In this document: positions 1 through 8,645 of the stretch, in pieces
Numbering within the stretch: position 1 is the first letter of the stretch
How the letters are laid out: every line of letters begins with the position of its first letter
NCBI RefSeq assembly: GCF_024055725.1
Contig: NZ_JAMXMX010000021.1
Location: 62,001-126,000 of the forward strand
Origin: Actinoallomurus spadix
Lineage (GTDB): Bacteria; Actinomycetota; Actinomycetes; Streptosporangiales; Streptosporangiaceae
Direction: 5' to 3'
DNA: 64,000 nt
Translations under genes and position numbers: made by a program
The notes under the pieces: generated by a model
What the model saw: the letters and a program-made list of their open reading frames with translations, nothing else
Told to the model about the DNA's origin: nothing
Database searches by the model: none

Positions 1-334
1 CCTTGACGGCGGCCTGGAAGACCTCCTGCTTGTCGGGCTTGGGCTCGGCGACCTTCAGCGTGCCCTCCGCGCCCGGCTCGCCCTTGAACTTCTGCCAGTC
101 GCCGGTGATCTTCAGGATCGACAGGACCGGCTCGGTCGGCTGGGCGCCAACACCCAGCCAGTACTGCACCCGCTCGGAGTTGACCTCGATGAGCGAGGGC
201 TCCTCCTTCGGGTGGTACTTGCCGATCTCCTCGATCGCGCGCCCGTCACGCTTGGTGCGGGAGTCGGCGACGACGATCCGGTAGTACGGAGCCCGGATCT
301 TCCCCAGACGCTTGAGCTTGATCTTGACTGCCAC
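1..334 (-). CDS. rpsP: 30S ribosomal protein S16 (partial, C-terminus off the window)
   Basis: Ribosomal protein S16, which binds 16S rRNA and helps assemble the 30S body. Read leftward from a GTG at 332-334, the protein begins [20 protein letters not shown] and continues with VVADSR and [13 protein letters not shown], all S16 hallmarks. A GGAGA Shine-Dalgarno lies at 346-350 on the complement. The frame stays open to base 1, so about 111 residues are visible and the end is missing. In actinobacteria rpsP normally heads an operon with a KH-domain protein, rimM and trmD, which would lie to the left of this window. The Lys/Arg-rich start and lack of competing frames make the call secure. Confidence 0.97.
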   Translation of the reverse strand, partial: MAVKIKLKRLGKIRAPYYRIVVADSRTKRDGRAIEEIGKYHPKEEPSLIEVNSERVQYWLGVGAQPTEPVLSILKITGDWQKFKGEPGAEGTLKVAEPKPDKQEVFQAAVK

Positions 335-466
335 GGGTGTGGTGTTCTCCAGATTCGAAATGGACGAGTGGATCAGCCCCGGGTGGGGACCGGAACCGCC
401 GCTCGGATGGACACCGGTGCGCGCAGGTGAGAGAGGGCCCCGCACGGTCCGGTTTTCCAGCCTGCC

Positions 467-497
467 ATTCTGCCAGACGATGACGGGGAAGTGGCAA
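467..497 (-). promoter_or_regulatory. possible rpsP promoter in the 300-base gap 335-634
   Basis: On the complement, a TTGCCA (492-497) and a CAGAAT (467-472) could serve as -35 and -10 for rpsP. The 19-base spacing is longer than ideal, so this is tentative. The rest of the gap between rpsP and the divergent aldehyde dehydrogenase shows no coding signal. Confidence 0.3.
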
Positions 498-634
498 TTG
501 ATCAGCGCGCCGCGCGTCACGGTCGGCGATCGGCCGATGACGGGCGTGTGGGCCCACCACGTGGGCGGCTCACAAAAGAGGGTACGCGACGATGGAGCCG
601 GCGACCTTTTCGCGATGAAAGTGAGCTTCAGCCG

Positions 635-2236
635 ATGACCGTACCTGACACGACGTCCGTTCTGACCGGGGATCAGCTGATCGGCACGCGGGACGTACCC
701 GGGGCCGGGGAGGAGTTCCACGCCGTCGATCCGCGGACCGGCGAGCGCCTCGATCCGGTGTACCGCTTCGGCGTGGCGGCCGACGTCGAGCGTGCCGCCA
801 CGCTGGCGTGGGACGCCTTCGGCACGTACCGGAACACCGATCAGGAGACCCGCGCCGCGTTCCTGGAGGGAATCGCGGACCGGATCGACGCGCTGGGCGC
901 GGAGCTGATCGGCCGGGTCACCGCCGAGACCGGCATTCCGGAGGGCCGTGTCACGGGCGAGCTGGCGCGGACCACGAACCAGTTGCGGCTGTTCGCGCGG
1001 GTCGTGCGGGACGGCGGCTGGCTGGGCGCCCGCGTCGACCCGGCCGTTCCCGGCCGCGTCCCGTTGCCCCGGCCGGACCTGCGGCAGCGGCGTATTCCGC
1101 TGGGCCCGGTGGCGGTGTTCGCGGCGAGCAACTTCCCGCTGGCCTTCTCCGTCGCCGGGGGTGACACGGCGTCGGCGCTGGCCGCGGGCGCCCCGGTGGT
1201 CGTCAAGGCGCATCCGGCGCACCCGGGCACGTCGGAGCTGGTCGGCCGGGCGATCCGGGCCGCGGTCGCCGCGCACGGGCTGCCCGAGGGGACCTTCTCG
1301 CTGCTGCACGGCGGACGTGAGCTCGGCGTGGCGCTGGTGACCGACCCGCGGATCCGGGCCGTCGGCTTCACCGGCTCCCGCCAGGGCGGCCTGGCACTGG
1401 TGGCGGCCGCGGCGGCGCGTCCCGTGCCGATCCCGGTGTACGCCGAGATGTCCAGCGTGAACCCGGTGTTCCTGCTGCCCGGCGCGCTGCGGGAGCGGGC
1501 GGAGGAGCTCGGCCGCGCGTACGTCGCCTCCCTGTCCACCGGAACCGGCCAGCTGTGCACCAGCCCCGGACTGGTGTTCGCGATGGAGGGCGACGGGCTC
1601 GACGCGTTCGTCGAGTCGGCGACCGCGGCGCTCGCGGGCACGGCGGCGGCGCCGATGCTGAGCGCCGGCATCCGGCAGGCGTACGACGAGGGGGTCCGGC
1701 GGCTGGCGGGCACGGACGCGGTGACCGAGGTGGCGCGCGGCGGTGACGACACGACGATCGCCTGCGCCGGGCGTGCCGCGCTGTTCGTCACGGACGGGGA
1801 CGCCTTCCTGGCCGACCGCTCGCTGCAGGACGAGGTGTTCGGCGCCGCGTCGATCGTCGTACGGGTACGGGACCACGCGCAGCTCCTGGAGATCGCCCAG
1901 GCGGTCGAGGGGCAGCTCACCGCGACCGTTCACGCGACGCCGGAGGATCACGCGCGGGCCGCCGAACTGCTGCCGCTGCTCGAGCTGATCGCCGGGCGGG
2001 TGATCTTCAACGGCTGGCCGACGGGTGTGGAGGTCGGGCACGCCGTCGTGCACGGCGGGCCGTTCCCCGCCACCTCCGCGCCGGCCACCACGTCGGTCGG
2101 GACGCGGGCGATCGAACGCTTCCTGCGTCCCGTCAGCTACCAGGACGCGCCCGCGGAGCTCCTGCCCGCCGAACTGCGCGACGGGAACCCGCTGGGCATC
2201 TGGCGGCGCGTCGACGGCGAGCTCGGCCGCGACTGA
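635..2236 (+). CDS. aldehyde dehydrogenase (NADP+), alpha-ketoglutaric semialdehyde / 2,5-dioxovalerate type
   Basis: A 533-residue aldehyde dehydrogenase that oxidises an aldehyde to its acid. The best match from memory is the alpha-ketoglutaric semialdehyde dehydrogenase subgroup, used in sugar-acid and hydroxyproline breakdown. Seen: the nucleotide-binding stretch [20 protein letters not shown], the catalytic-Glu region [11 protein letters not shown] and the nucleophile region [11 protein letters not shown]. The C-terminal part is the usual oligomerisation region. The ATG at 635 is chosen because the longer frame from 491 adds about 48 low-complexity Arg/Gly residues that do not look like this family; the ribosome site before 635 is weak. 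No sugar-acid genes sit beside it, so the physiological substrate is inferred. It lies between rpsP and ffh, where streptomycetes usually lack such a gene. Confidence 0.88.
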   Translation: MTVPDTTSVLTGDQLIGTRDVPGAGEEFHAVDPRTGERLDPVYRFGVAADVERAATLAWDAFGTYRNTDQETRAAFLEGIADRIDALGAELIGRVTAETGIPEGRVTGELARTTNQLRLFARVVRDGGWLGARVDPAVPGRVPLPRPDLRQRRIPLGPVAVFAASNFPLAFSVAGGDTASALAAGAPVVVKAHPAHPGTSELVGRAIRAAVAAHGLPEGTFSLLHGGRELGVALVTDPRIRAVGFTGSRQGGLALVAAAAARPVPIPVYAEMSSVNPVFLLPGALRERAEELGRAYVASLSTGTGQLCTSPGLVFAMEGDGLDAFVESATAALAGTAAAPMLSAGIRQAYDEGVRRLAGTDAVTEVARGGDDTTIACAGRAALFVTDGDAFLADRSLQDEVFGAASIVVRVRDHAQLLEIAQAVEGQLTATVHATPEDHARAAELLPLLELIAGRVIFNGWPTGVEVGHAVVHGGPFPATSAPATTSVGTRAIERFLRPVSYQDAPAELLPAELRDGNPLGIWRRVDGELGRD

Positions 2237-2253
2237 CGGCCCCTCCCGCGCGA

Positions 2254-2293
2254 AGGCGTGCGGCCCTCCGGGGTTCCGGTGGACCGCACGCCT
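2254..2293. terminator. bidirectional hairpin terminator between aldehyde dehydrogenase and ffh
   Basis: Arms AGGCGTGCGG (2254-2263) and CCGCACGCCT (2284-2293) form a perfect 10-bp stem with a 20-base loop, placed between two convergent stop codons. Confidence 0.65.
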
Positions 2294-2314
2294 CCTTCCG
2301 GCCGACGCGGCGGG

Positions 2315-3868
2315 TTACTTCTTTTTGCCCTGAAGCTTCGACAGGTCCGGCATCTGGAAACCGGGGGGCAGCTGACCCGGCAGCCCGCCGCCGAGGCCCG
2401 GCGGGAGGCCCTGCGGCGCGCCGTCGGCATGCTGCGTCTTCTTGCCCGCCGCCTCCTGGGCGCGCTTGCGCGGGTCTCCGCTGCGCTGCTTGCCCTTGCC
2501 CTTGCCCTTCTTAGCGGCCGCCTTGGCCTGCTTGCGCCGGGTGCCCGGCATGCCGGGGATGCCCATGCCGCCGGCCACCTGGCGCATCATCTTCTGCGCG
2601 TCGAAGAAGCGGGTGACGAGGTTGTTGACCTCGGTGACGCTGACGCCGGAGCCGCGCGCGATGCGCGCCCGCCGCGAACCGTTGATGATCTTGGGGTTCT
2701 GCCGCTCCTCGGGCGTCATCGAGTTGATGATGCCGCCGATCCGGTCGAGGTCGCGGTCGTCGATCTGGTCGATCTGCTGCCGCATCTGCCCCATGCCCGG
2801 CATCATGCCGAGGAGGTTCTTGATCGGGCCGAGCTTGCGGATCATCTGCATCTGCTCGAGGAAGTCCTCGAGGCTGAAGTCCTCCCCCGAAGCGAACTTC
2901 GAGGTCATCTTCTCGGCCTGCTCGGCGTCGAACGCCTTCTCGGCCTGCTCGATCAGGGTGAGGATGTCACCCATGTCGAGGATCCGGCCCGCCATGCGGT
3001 CCGGGTGGAAGATGTCGAAGTCCTCGAGCTTCTCGCCCGTGGAGGCGAACATGATCGGCCGGCCGGTGATGTGCCGGACCGACAGGGCCGCGCCACCGCG
3101 GGCGTCGCCGTCGAGCTTCGTGAGCACCACGCCGTCGAAGCCGACGCCGTCGAGGAACGCCTGCGCGGTGACCACGGCGTCCTGACCGATCATCGCGTCG
3201 ACGACGAACAGGATCTCGTCGGGGCCGACCGCGTCGCGGATGTCGGCCGCCTGGCGCATCATGTCCTCGTCGATGCCGAGGCGGCCGGCGGTGTCGATGA
3301 TCACGACGTCGTGCTGGGCGTGCCGGGCGTGCTCGATCGACTGGCGGGCGACCTCGACCGGGTCGCCGACGCCGTTGCCGGGCTCGGGGGCGTACACCGC
3401 GGTGCCCGCGCGCTCGCCGAGCACCTGCAGCTGCTGGACGGCGTTGGGCCGCTGGAGGTCGGCGGCGACGAGCAGCGGCGCGTGCCCCTCGCTCTTGAGC
3501 CAGCGCGCGAGCTTGCCGGCGAGGGTGGTCTTACCGGAACCCTGCAGACCCGCGAGCATGATCACGGTCGGCGGGGTCTTGGCGAACCGCACGCGGCGCG
3601 TCTCGCCACCGAGGATGTTGATGAGCTCCTCGTTGACGATCTTGACGACCTGCTGAGCGGGGTTCAGCGCCTGCGAGACCTCCGAGCCGCGGGCCCGCTC
3701 TTTGATCTGCGCGATGAAGTCCTTGACGACGGGCAGCGCCACGTCGGCCTCGAGCAGGGCCACGCGGATCTCGCGCGCGGTCGCGTTGATGTCGGCCTCG
3801 GACAGCTTGCCCTTGCTGCGCAGCGAGGAGAAGACCGTAGTCAGCCGGTCGGAAAGCGTCTCGAACAC
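2315..3868 (-). CDS. ffh: signal recognition particle protein Ffh
   Basis: The SRP54 GTPase binds signal sequences of nascent membrane and exported proteins together with 4.5S RNA and delivers ribosomes to FtsY. Seen in order: helical N domain (about residues 1-90), G domain with the P-loop GLQGSGKTT near residue 107, DTAGR and TKLDGDARGG, then a Met-rich M domain (MQMIRKLGPIKNLLGMMPGM) with a basic RRKQAKAAAKKGKGKGK stretch. At 517 residues it is the usual actinobacterial length, with a Gly/Pro/Gln-rich tail. The ATG at 3868 precedes MFETLSDRL, a typical Ffh start. Its receptor ftsY is at 21750-22919. The gene stands alone between two convergent or divergent accessory genes. Confidence 0.98.
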   Translation of the reverse strand: MFETLSDRLTTVFSSLRSKGKLSEADINATAREIRVALLEADVALPVVKDFIAQIKERARGSEVSQALNPAQQVVKIVNEELINILGGETRRVRFAKTPPTVIMLAGLQGSGKTTLAGKLARWLKSEGHAPLLVAADLQRPNAVQQLQVLGERAGTAVYAPEPGNGVGDPVEVARQSIEHARHAQHDVVIIDTAGRLGIDEDMMRQAADIRDAVGPDEILFVVDAMIGQDAVVTAQAFLDGVGFDGVVLTKLDGDARGGAALSVRHITGRPIMFASTGEKLEDFDIFHPDRMAGRILDMGDILTLIEQAEKAFDAEQAEKMTSKFASGEDFSLEDFLEQMQMIRKLGPIKNLLGMMPGMGQMRQQIDQIDDRDLDRIGGIINSMTPEERQNPKIINGSRRARIARGSGVSVTEVNNLVTRFFDAQKMMRQVAGGMGIPGMPGTRRKQAKAAAKKGKGKGKQRSGDPRKRAQEAAGKKTQHADGAPQGLPPGLGGGLPGQLPPGFQMPDLSKLQGKKK

Positions 3869-4108
3869 GTGTCTGGACCAGTCCTAGGGTGCTTCGGGGA
3901 TCGACCCTCAACACTATCCGCTCGGCGGCCTCCGGGTACCGACCGCCACAGATCACTGTGACACGGCGCCCGCGGTCTCACCAGAGGCCGCGTGCGGCCC
4001 GCCGGGCCGCCCCCGGGAGTGTGATCGGCCACATCGCGGAATGCCGCCCCAGCCAACGCACTTGGCCCAAATAGGTGAACAAACCCGTTTAAGGGGGAGG
4101 AAGTCCGC

Positions 4109-5764
4109 ATGGACTCGCAGGTGGAGGCCGCCCGGCTCCTGGTGCGCTGCCTGGAGGCGGAGGGCGTCGAGTACGTCTTCGGCATCCCGGGTGAGGAGAA
4201 CATCCACTTCGTCGACGCTCTGAACGAATCCTCGATCCGTTACGTCCTCGTACGCCACGAGCAGGGCGCCGCTTTCATGGCGGAGATGTACGGGCGGCTG
4301 ACCGGCCGTCCGGGCGTCGCGTCGGCGACGCTCGGTCCGGGCGCGATCAACCTGCAGCTCGGGGTCGCCGACGCGACCACGAACAGCACTCCGGTCGTCG
4401 CGATCTCCGCGCAGGTCGGCCTGGACCGCATCTACAAGGAGTCGCACCAGATCATCGACCTCGTCTCGCTGTTCCGGCCGATCACCAAGTGGGCCGACAT
4501 GGCGCCGACGCCGGAGGCCCTGCCGGAGATGGTGCGCAAGGCGTTCAAGGTGGCGCAGACGGAGCGGCCCGGCGCGGTCTACCTGGCGATCCCCGAGGAC
4601 GTCGAGTCGGCCGAGGTCGACCCGTCCCTCAAGCCGCTGCCGATCAACATCGTGCGCCCGGAGGAGCCCTCGGCCTCCCAGGTGGCCCGCGCCGCCGACG
4701 TCATCGCGATGTCCCGGCAGCCGATCATCCTGGCCGGCCACGGCGCGACCCGGAACCGCGCGAGCCACGAGCTGGTCCGCATGTCCGAGCGGCTGGGGAT
4801 CCCGGTGGCGACGACGTTCAACGGCAAGGGCGTCTTCCCCGACGACCACGACCACGCGCTGGGCGCGGTCGGCTTCATGCGCCACGACTACGTGAACTTC
4901 GGCTTCGACGAGGCCGACGTGCTGATCTGCGTCGGGTACGAGCTTCAGGAGTTCGACCCGGTCAAGATCAACCCGCACGCCGACAAGAAGATCATCCACA
5001 TTCACCGGTTCCCGGCCGAGGTCGACGACCACTACCCCGTCACGGTCGGCATCCAGGGCGACATCCGCAACTCCCTGCGCGCGCTCACCGACGCCGTACG
5101 CCGCCGCTTCGACGCCCGGGGCACCGGCGAGAAGATCCGGCGGATGCTCCACGAGGAGCTCGAACGCGGCCGCCACGAGGACCGGTTCCCGATGTCGCCG
5201 CGCCGGATCGTCACCGACATCCGCGAGGCGATGGGCCGCAAGGACATCGTCCTGGCCGACACCGGCGCCGTGAAGATGTGGATGGCGCGGATGTACCCGA
5301 CGTACGAGCCCAACACGCTGCTCGTCTCCAACGGCCTGTCGTCGATGGGCTTCGCGGTGCCGGGCGCGCTCGCGGCCAAGCTCGCCTACCCGAACCGGCA
5401 CGTGCTGGCCGCGACCGGTGACGGGGCGTTCCTGATGAACTCCCAGGAGCTGGAGACGGCGGTCCGCGAGAAGCTTCCGATCACCGTGCTGATCTGGGAG
5501 GACCGGGCGTACGGGCTGATCGAGTGGAAGATGGACCTGGAGATGGGTCACGACTCGAACGTGGAGTTCGGCAACCCGGACTTCGTGAAGTACGCCGAGA
5601 GCTTCGGGGCCCGCGGCTACCGCGTCGAGTCGGCGGACGCCCTCCTGCCGACGCTGCGCCAGGCCCTGGAGGAGGACACCGTCTCGGTGATCACCGTGCC
5701 GGTCGACTACTCGGAGAACCTCCGCCTCACGTCCAAGCTCGGCGAGCTCACCGACCCCTTCTAA
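4109..5764 (+). CDS. alsS: thiamine-diphosphate acetolactate synthase, catabolic AlsS-like
   Basis: Condenses two pyruvates to 2-acetolactate. Seen: an N-terminal ThDP domain with the catalytic Glu in RHEQGAAFMAEMYGRLTG, a central domain, and a C-terminal ThDP motif starting GDGAFLMNSQELETAV and ending WEDRAYG. That ending, and PVDYSEN near the C-terminus, resemble Bacillus AlsS (WND..., PVDYSDN) more than anabolic IlvB (NNxxxG). Length is 551 residues. A strong GGGGGAGG ribosome site lies about 7-14 bases before the ATG at 4109. No small regulatory subunit and no acetolactate decarboxylase are adjacent, so an acetoin-forming or other carboligase role is inferred. Another ThDP carboligase such as glyoxylate carboligase is less likely. 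Confidence 0.8.
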   Translation: MDSQVEAARLLVRCLEAEGVEYVFGIPGEENIHFVDALNESSIRYVLVRHEQGAAFMAEMYGRLTGRPGVASATLGPGAINLQLGVADATTNSTPVVAISAQVGLDRIYKESHQIIDLVSLFRPITKWADMAPTPEALPEMVRKAFKVAQTERPGAVYLAIPEDVESAEVDPSLKPLPINIVRPEEPSASQVARAADVIAMSRQPIILAGHGATRNRASHELVRMSERLGIPVATTFNGKGVFPDDHDHALGAVGFMRHDYVNFGFDEADVLICVGYELQEFDPVKINPHADKKIIHIHRFPAEVDDHYPVTVGIQGDIRNSLRALTDAVRRRFDARGTGEKIRRMLHEELERGRHEDRFPMSPRRIVTDIREAMGRKDIVLADTGAVKMWMARMYPTYEPNTLLVSNGLSSMGFAVPGALAAKLAYPNRHVLAATGDGAFLMNSQELETAVREKLPITVLIWEDRAYGLIEWKMDLEMGHDSNVEFGNPDFVKYAESFGARGYRVESADALLPTLRQALEEDTVSVITVPVDYSENLRLTSKLGELTDPF

Positions 5765-5805
5765 GACACCGCCCGCTTCTGCGACAAAGACCGCTTCTGA
5801 GACAC

Positions 5806-5839
5806 CGCCGCCGGGGAGGGCCCGCCCTCCCCGGCGGCG
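5806..5839. terminator. perfect 15-bp hairpin terminator between alsS-like gene and exported protein gene
   Basis: CGCCGCCGGGGAGGG (5806-5820) pairs perfectly with CCCTCCCCGGCGGCG (5825-5839) around a CCCG loop. It sits between convergent genes and can serve both. Confidence 0.8.
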
Positions 5840-5843
5840 CGCC

Positions 5844-7265
5844 TCAGCGGGCGGAGGTCACGGCGTCGTACAGGACGGCGGTCGGGTGGTCCGGGGTGAG
5901 CGTCGCGGGCGCGGGGCCGGAGACGAACGAGGCACCGGGCAGGTCGTTCCGGCCGAGGAAGAACGCCCGGTTGATCGCCTGCACCTTGATGGTCGCGCCG
6001 GTGTCCTTCGCCGTGGCGGGCACCCGGATGCCGACGATCTCGGCCACGTCCGACGGCGTCGTCCCGGGCGGAAGCTGCACCGTCGTCGCCGCGGGCAGGT
6101 CCCGGTTGATGGACCGGTCGGGGAACAGGTGGTCCGAGCGGTACAGGGTCGAGTCGCCCTTGAGCCGTACGCCGATGGACAGCCCGACCCAGTCGGTGCC
6201 GTTCGGCGGGTCGAGGGTCTGCTTGCGGACCACGAGGTACAGGTAGTCGCGCGGGTCGGCGATCAGGGTCTGTGAGGTCGTCGGCGGGTCCGCCGCGACG
6301 CGCCCCTCCCGGCGCGCCTCCGCCGCCGCCACCCAGTACGTCCACGGGTTGCGGTCCATGATCTGCTCACGGGCCTCCGTGGTCGCGTCGAGCGTCTGCG
6401 CGGTGGACAGCGAGAACCGCATCGGGTCGTCGACCTTGTCGCAGATGTTGTTGTTGAGCGTGCAGGTCTGCAGCAGCGGGTGATCACCCTCGTACGTGCC
6501 GGCGAACTGCTGCGTGACGTGGTTGGGCGCCTGGAAGACGGCGGTGCCGGGCACCCGCCGGCCCCGCGCGTCGACCTCGACCTGGTAGATCCACTCGATG
6601 TCGGTCGTCCGGCCCCAGCGCGCCATGAGCTGCGGGGTTGACGTCCCGCCGTCCTCGTTGCTCCAGATGTAGGAGTAGGTCAGCAGGCGGTGCCCCGGCG
6701 TCGAGGCGGGTACGTCCTCGTGCCAGGCGACCAGCGGCGTGTCCGTGGCGGCGTTCTGGAACGGCCCGGTCGAGCTGCCCCCGGTGCCGTCGCGGCCGTA
6801 CAGCACGGGCGCGTGCGCGAGGTCGGTGTACGCCGGCGACCCGGCCGCGACCGTGCGGAACGCCAGGCGGCTCACCCGTACGCTCCGGCCCGGCGACCGG
6901 TCTGCGGCCAGCCGTAGCCGCAGCGTGTGGCGGCCGGCCCGCAGCCGGCCGAGGGCGAACTCCCGGGTGATCGGGAAGTCGGCGGGGACCACGTCGTCCG
7001 TGGCGTACCGGCCGTCGACGTACAGGGACAGGACGGCCGACTCACGGCCCTTGACGGCCCAGGACACGCCCGGAGCCGCCGCGGTGACGGCGGCGAGCAC
7101 CTCACCGTCGTGACCGGTCCGGAAGGTGATCGTGCGGTCGTGACCGCGGTCGACGGCCGTGACGCCGGCCGGCGTCACGGCCGCCCTGGCGGGGGCCACG
7201 ACGGCTCCGGCGAGGGTGAGGGTGAGGACCGGCACGGCCACACGAGTGAGCGGAACGTTGGGCAC
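5844..7265 (-). CDS. exported protein of unknown function, 473 residues
   Basis: I do not recognise a family. The start is GTG at 7263-7265 because an exact AGGAGG lies 5 bases upstream (complement 7271-7276); an ATG 20 codons earlier lacks this. The first about 28 residues form a Sec signal peptide (basic start, VAVPVLTLTLAGAVVA core, PARA cleavage site). The mature part has a beta-rich region with alternating hydrophobic/Arg runs (GRHTLRLRLAADRSPGRSVR), as in carbohydrate-binding modules, then a Trp/Tyr-rich central region (TYSYIWSNEDGG, RWGRTTDIEWIYQVEV) with one likely disulfide pair in TCTLNNNICDK. An extracellular carbohydrate-related role is only a guess. A 27-base palindrome covers the ribosome site, suggesting tight control. 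Confidence 0.7.
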   Translation of the reverse strand: MPNVPLTRVAVPVLTLTLAGAVVAPARAAVTPAGVTAVDRGHDRTITFRTGHDGEVLAAVTAAAPGVSWAVKGRESAVLSLYVDGRYATDDVVPADFPITREFALGRLRAGRHTLRLRLAADRSPGRSVRVSRLAFRTVAAGSPAYTDLAHAPVLYGRDGTGGSSTGPFQNAATDTPLVAWHEDVPASTPGHRLLTYSYIWSNEDGGTSTPQLMARWGRTTDIEWIYQVEVDARGRRVPGTAVFQAPNHVTQQFAGTYEGDHPLLQTCTLNNNICDKVDDPMRFSLSTAQTLDATTEAREQIMDRNPWTYWVAAAEARREGRVAADPPTTSQTLIADPRDYLYLVVRKQTLDPPNGTDWVGLSIGVRLKGDSTLYRSDHLFPDRSINRDLPAATTVQLPPGTTPSDVAEIVGIRVPATAKDTGATIKVQAINRAFFLGRNDLPGASFVSGPAPATLTPDHPTAVLYDAVTSAR

Positions 7266-7271
7266 GCAGAC

Positions 7272-7298
7272 CTCCTGGGGATCTTCGATCCCCAGGAG
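7272..7298 (-). promoter_or_regulatory. 27-base perfect palindrome covering the ribosome-binding site of the exported protein gene
   Basis: CTCCTGGGGATC (7272-7283) and GATCCCCAGGAG (7287-7298) are perfect 12-base complements around a 3-base loop. The AGGAGG of the gene at 5844-7265 lies in one arm. In RNA this would hide the ribosome site. In DNA it could be an operator at the transcription start, because a promoter overlaps its outer edge. Confidence 0.6.
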
Positions 7299-7325
7299 CC
7301 TCACCCGGACCGCGGGCACCGTCAA
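7297..7325 (-). promoter_or_regulatory. predicted sigma-70-type promoter of the exported protein gene
   Basis: On the complement, TTGACG (7320-7325), exactly 17 bases, then GAGGCT (7297-7302). Transcription would start near 7290, inside the palindrome at 7272-7298. Confidence 0.5.
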
Positions 7326-7536
7326 TGGCCCGCACGGCCAGTTCGGTCGATCTTCACCCAGTGGTCAACGGCACTGCCGACGGCCATCGGGGACGTGGCG
7401 ATCAGCCGATCCCGCGCGGCTGCGGGAGCGGCCGATTCCTTTTCGTGGTGGACGGGATCTACATGGTGGGAGGCGCGACCCGCGACGGGCCGGTCGGTCT
7501 CTCCCCTGGACACCGAGAAGAGAAGGCCGATCGCCG

Positions 7537-8529
7537 ATGAGCGTTCCCGCGACCATGCGCGCACTGCAGCAGACCTCCCTCAGTGGCCCGCAGGACATGC
7601 GCCTGATCACCGACGCGCCGGTGCCGAGCCCCGGCGCGGACGAGGTCCTGATCCGCGTCGCCGCCGCCGGGGTCAACTTCGCCGACGTCTCGAAGGCCCA
7701 CGGCACGTTCGCGGGCGGCCCTCAGCCGCCGTACCTGGCGGGTTTCGAGGCCGCCGGTGAGGTCGTCGCGGTGGGCGCGGCGGTGACCGGTCCGCGACCC
7801 GGAGCCCGCGTCGTCGGCGTCGGAACCGGCGCTTTCGCCGAGTACATGGTCCTGCCCGCGGCCGCGGCGGTGCCGGTGCCCGCGGGCTGGACGGAGCAGC
7901 AGGCGCTGGGTCTGGTCGTGAACTGGCCCACCGCGCTGGCCGCGCTCAGGCCGCTGGGCGGTGTCGCCGCCGGGCAGGTCGTGCTGATCCACGCCGCGGC
8001 GGGCGCGACCGGCCAGGCCGCGGTGAGAATGGCCAAGCACTACGGTGCGACGGTCATCGCCACCGCCTCACCGGGCAAGCACGAGACAGTGCTCGCACTG
8101 GGGGCCGACCACGTCCTGGACTCCCGCGGCGGCGACCTCGCCGCCGCGGTGATGGAGCTGACCGGCGATTCCGGCGCCGATCTGGTTCTGGAGTCGGCCG
8201 GCGGCGCCACCTTCGAGGTCAGCCTGGCCGCGGCCAAGCGGGTCACCGGCCGGGTCGTCGTCTACGGCGTGGCGGGCGGCGAGGCCCCGGTCACCAACTG
8301 GGAGTTGGTGTACAGGCACCAGGTCCACATCTCCGGCCTCAACATCGGCGTGCTGATCCAGGCCGCACCGCAGATCTTCGGCGAGCTGATGGGTGAGCTG
8401 TCCGAGCTGATCGCGGCCGGCGTGCTCACCCCCGGCCTGCCGACCGTCTACGAACTGGCCGACGGCCCGAAGGCGCTGACGGAGCTGGAGGCCAGGGCCA
8501 CCGTCGGCAAATTGGCCCTGCTGCCCTGA
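7537..8529 (+). CDS. zinc-independent quinone oxidoreductase / medium-chain reductase
   Basis: A 330-residue medium-chain dehydrogenase/reductase that probably uses NADPH to reduce quinones or activated enones in the cytosol. Seen: an N-terminal GroES-like half (AAGVNFADVSKAHG, typical of the QOR branch, without the zinc-binding Cys/His of alcohol dehydrogenases) and a Rossmann half with HAAAGATGQAAVRMAKHYGA. The ATG at 7537 follows GAGAAGAGAAGG and starts at the expected family length; upstream in-frame codons would add an improbable extension. The gene stands between a divergent exported protein and a downstream ECF sigma factor, with no operon partner overlapping it. The substrate cannot be read from sequence. 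Confidence 0.88.
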   Translation: MSVPATMRALQQTSLSGPQDMRLITDAPVPSPGADEVLIRVAAAGVNFADVSKAHGTFAGGPQPPYLAGFEAAGEVVAVGAAVTGPRPGARVVGVGTGAFAEYMVLPAAAAVPVPAGWTEQQALGLVVNWPTALAALRPLGGVAAGQVVLIHAAAGATGQAAVRMAKHYGATVIATASPGKHETVLALGADHVLDSRGGDLAAAVMELTGDSGADLVLESAGGATFEVSLAAAKRVTGRVVVYGVAGGEAPVTNWELVYRHQVHISGLNIGVLIQAAPQIFGELMGELSELIAAGVLTPGLPTVYELADGPKALTELEARATVGKLALLP

Positions 8530-8645
8530 AACATGGACACCGCTTGTGCGAGACGACTCCGCGTCGTCGATTGTGGCCGAGGTGGGGCCTGGTGTCGCCG
8601 GCAGGTGGACCACGCCCGAAGGTGCCACGGGACTAGGCTCCCGGC

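Noticed and set aside
2258-3961. 567-codon open frame opposite ffh
   Set aside because: Shadow of the conserved Ffh coding sequence.
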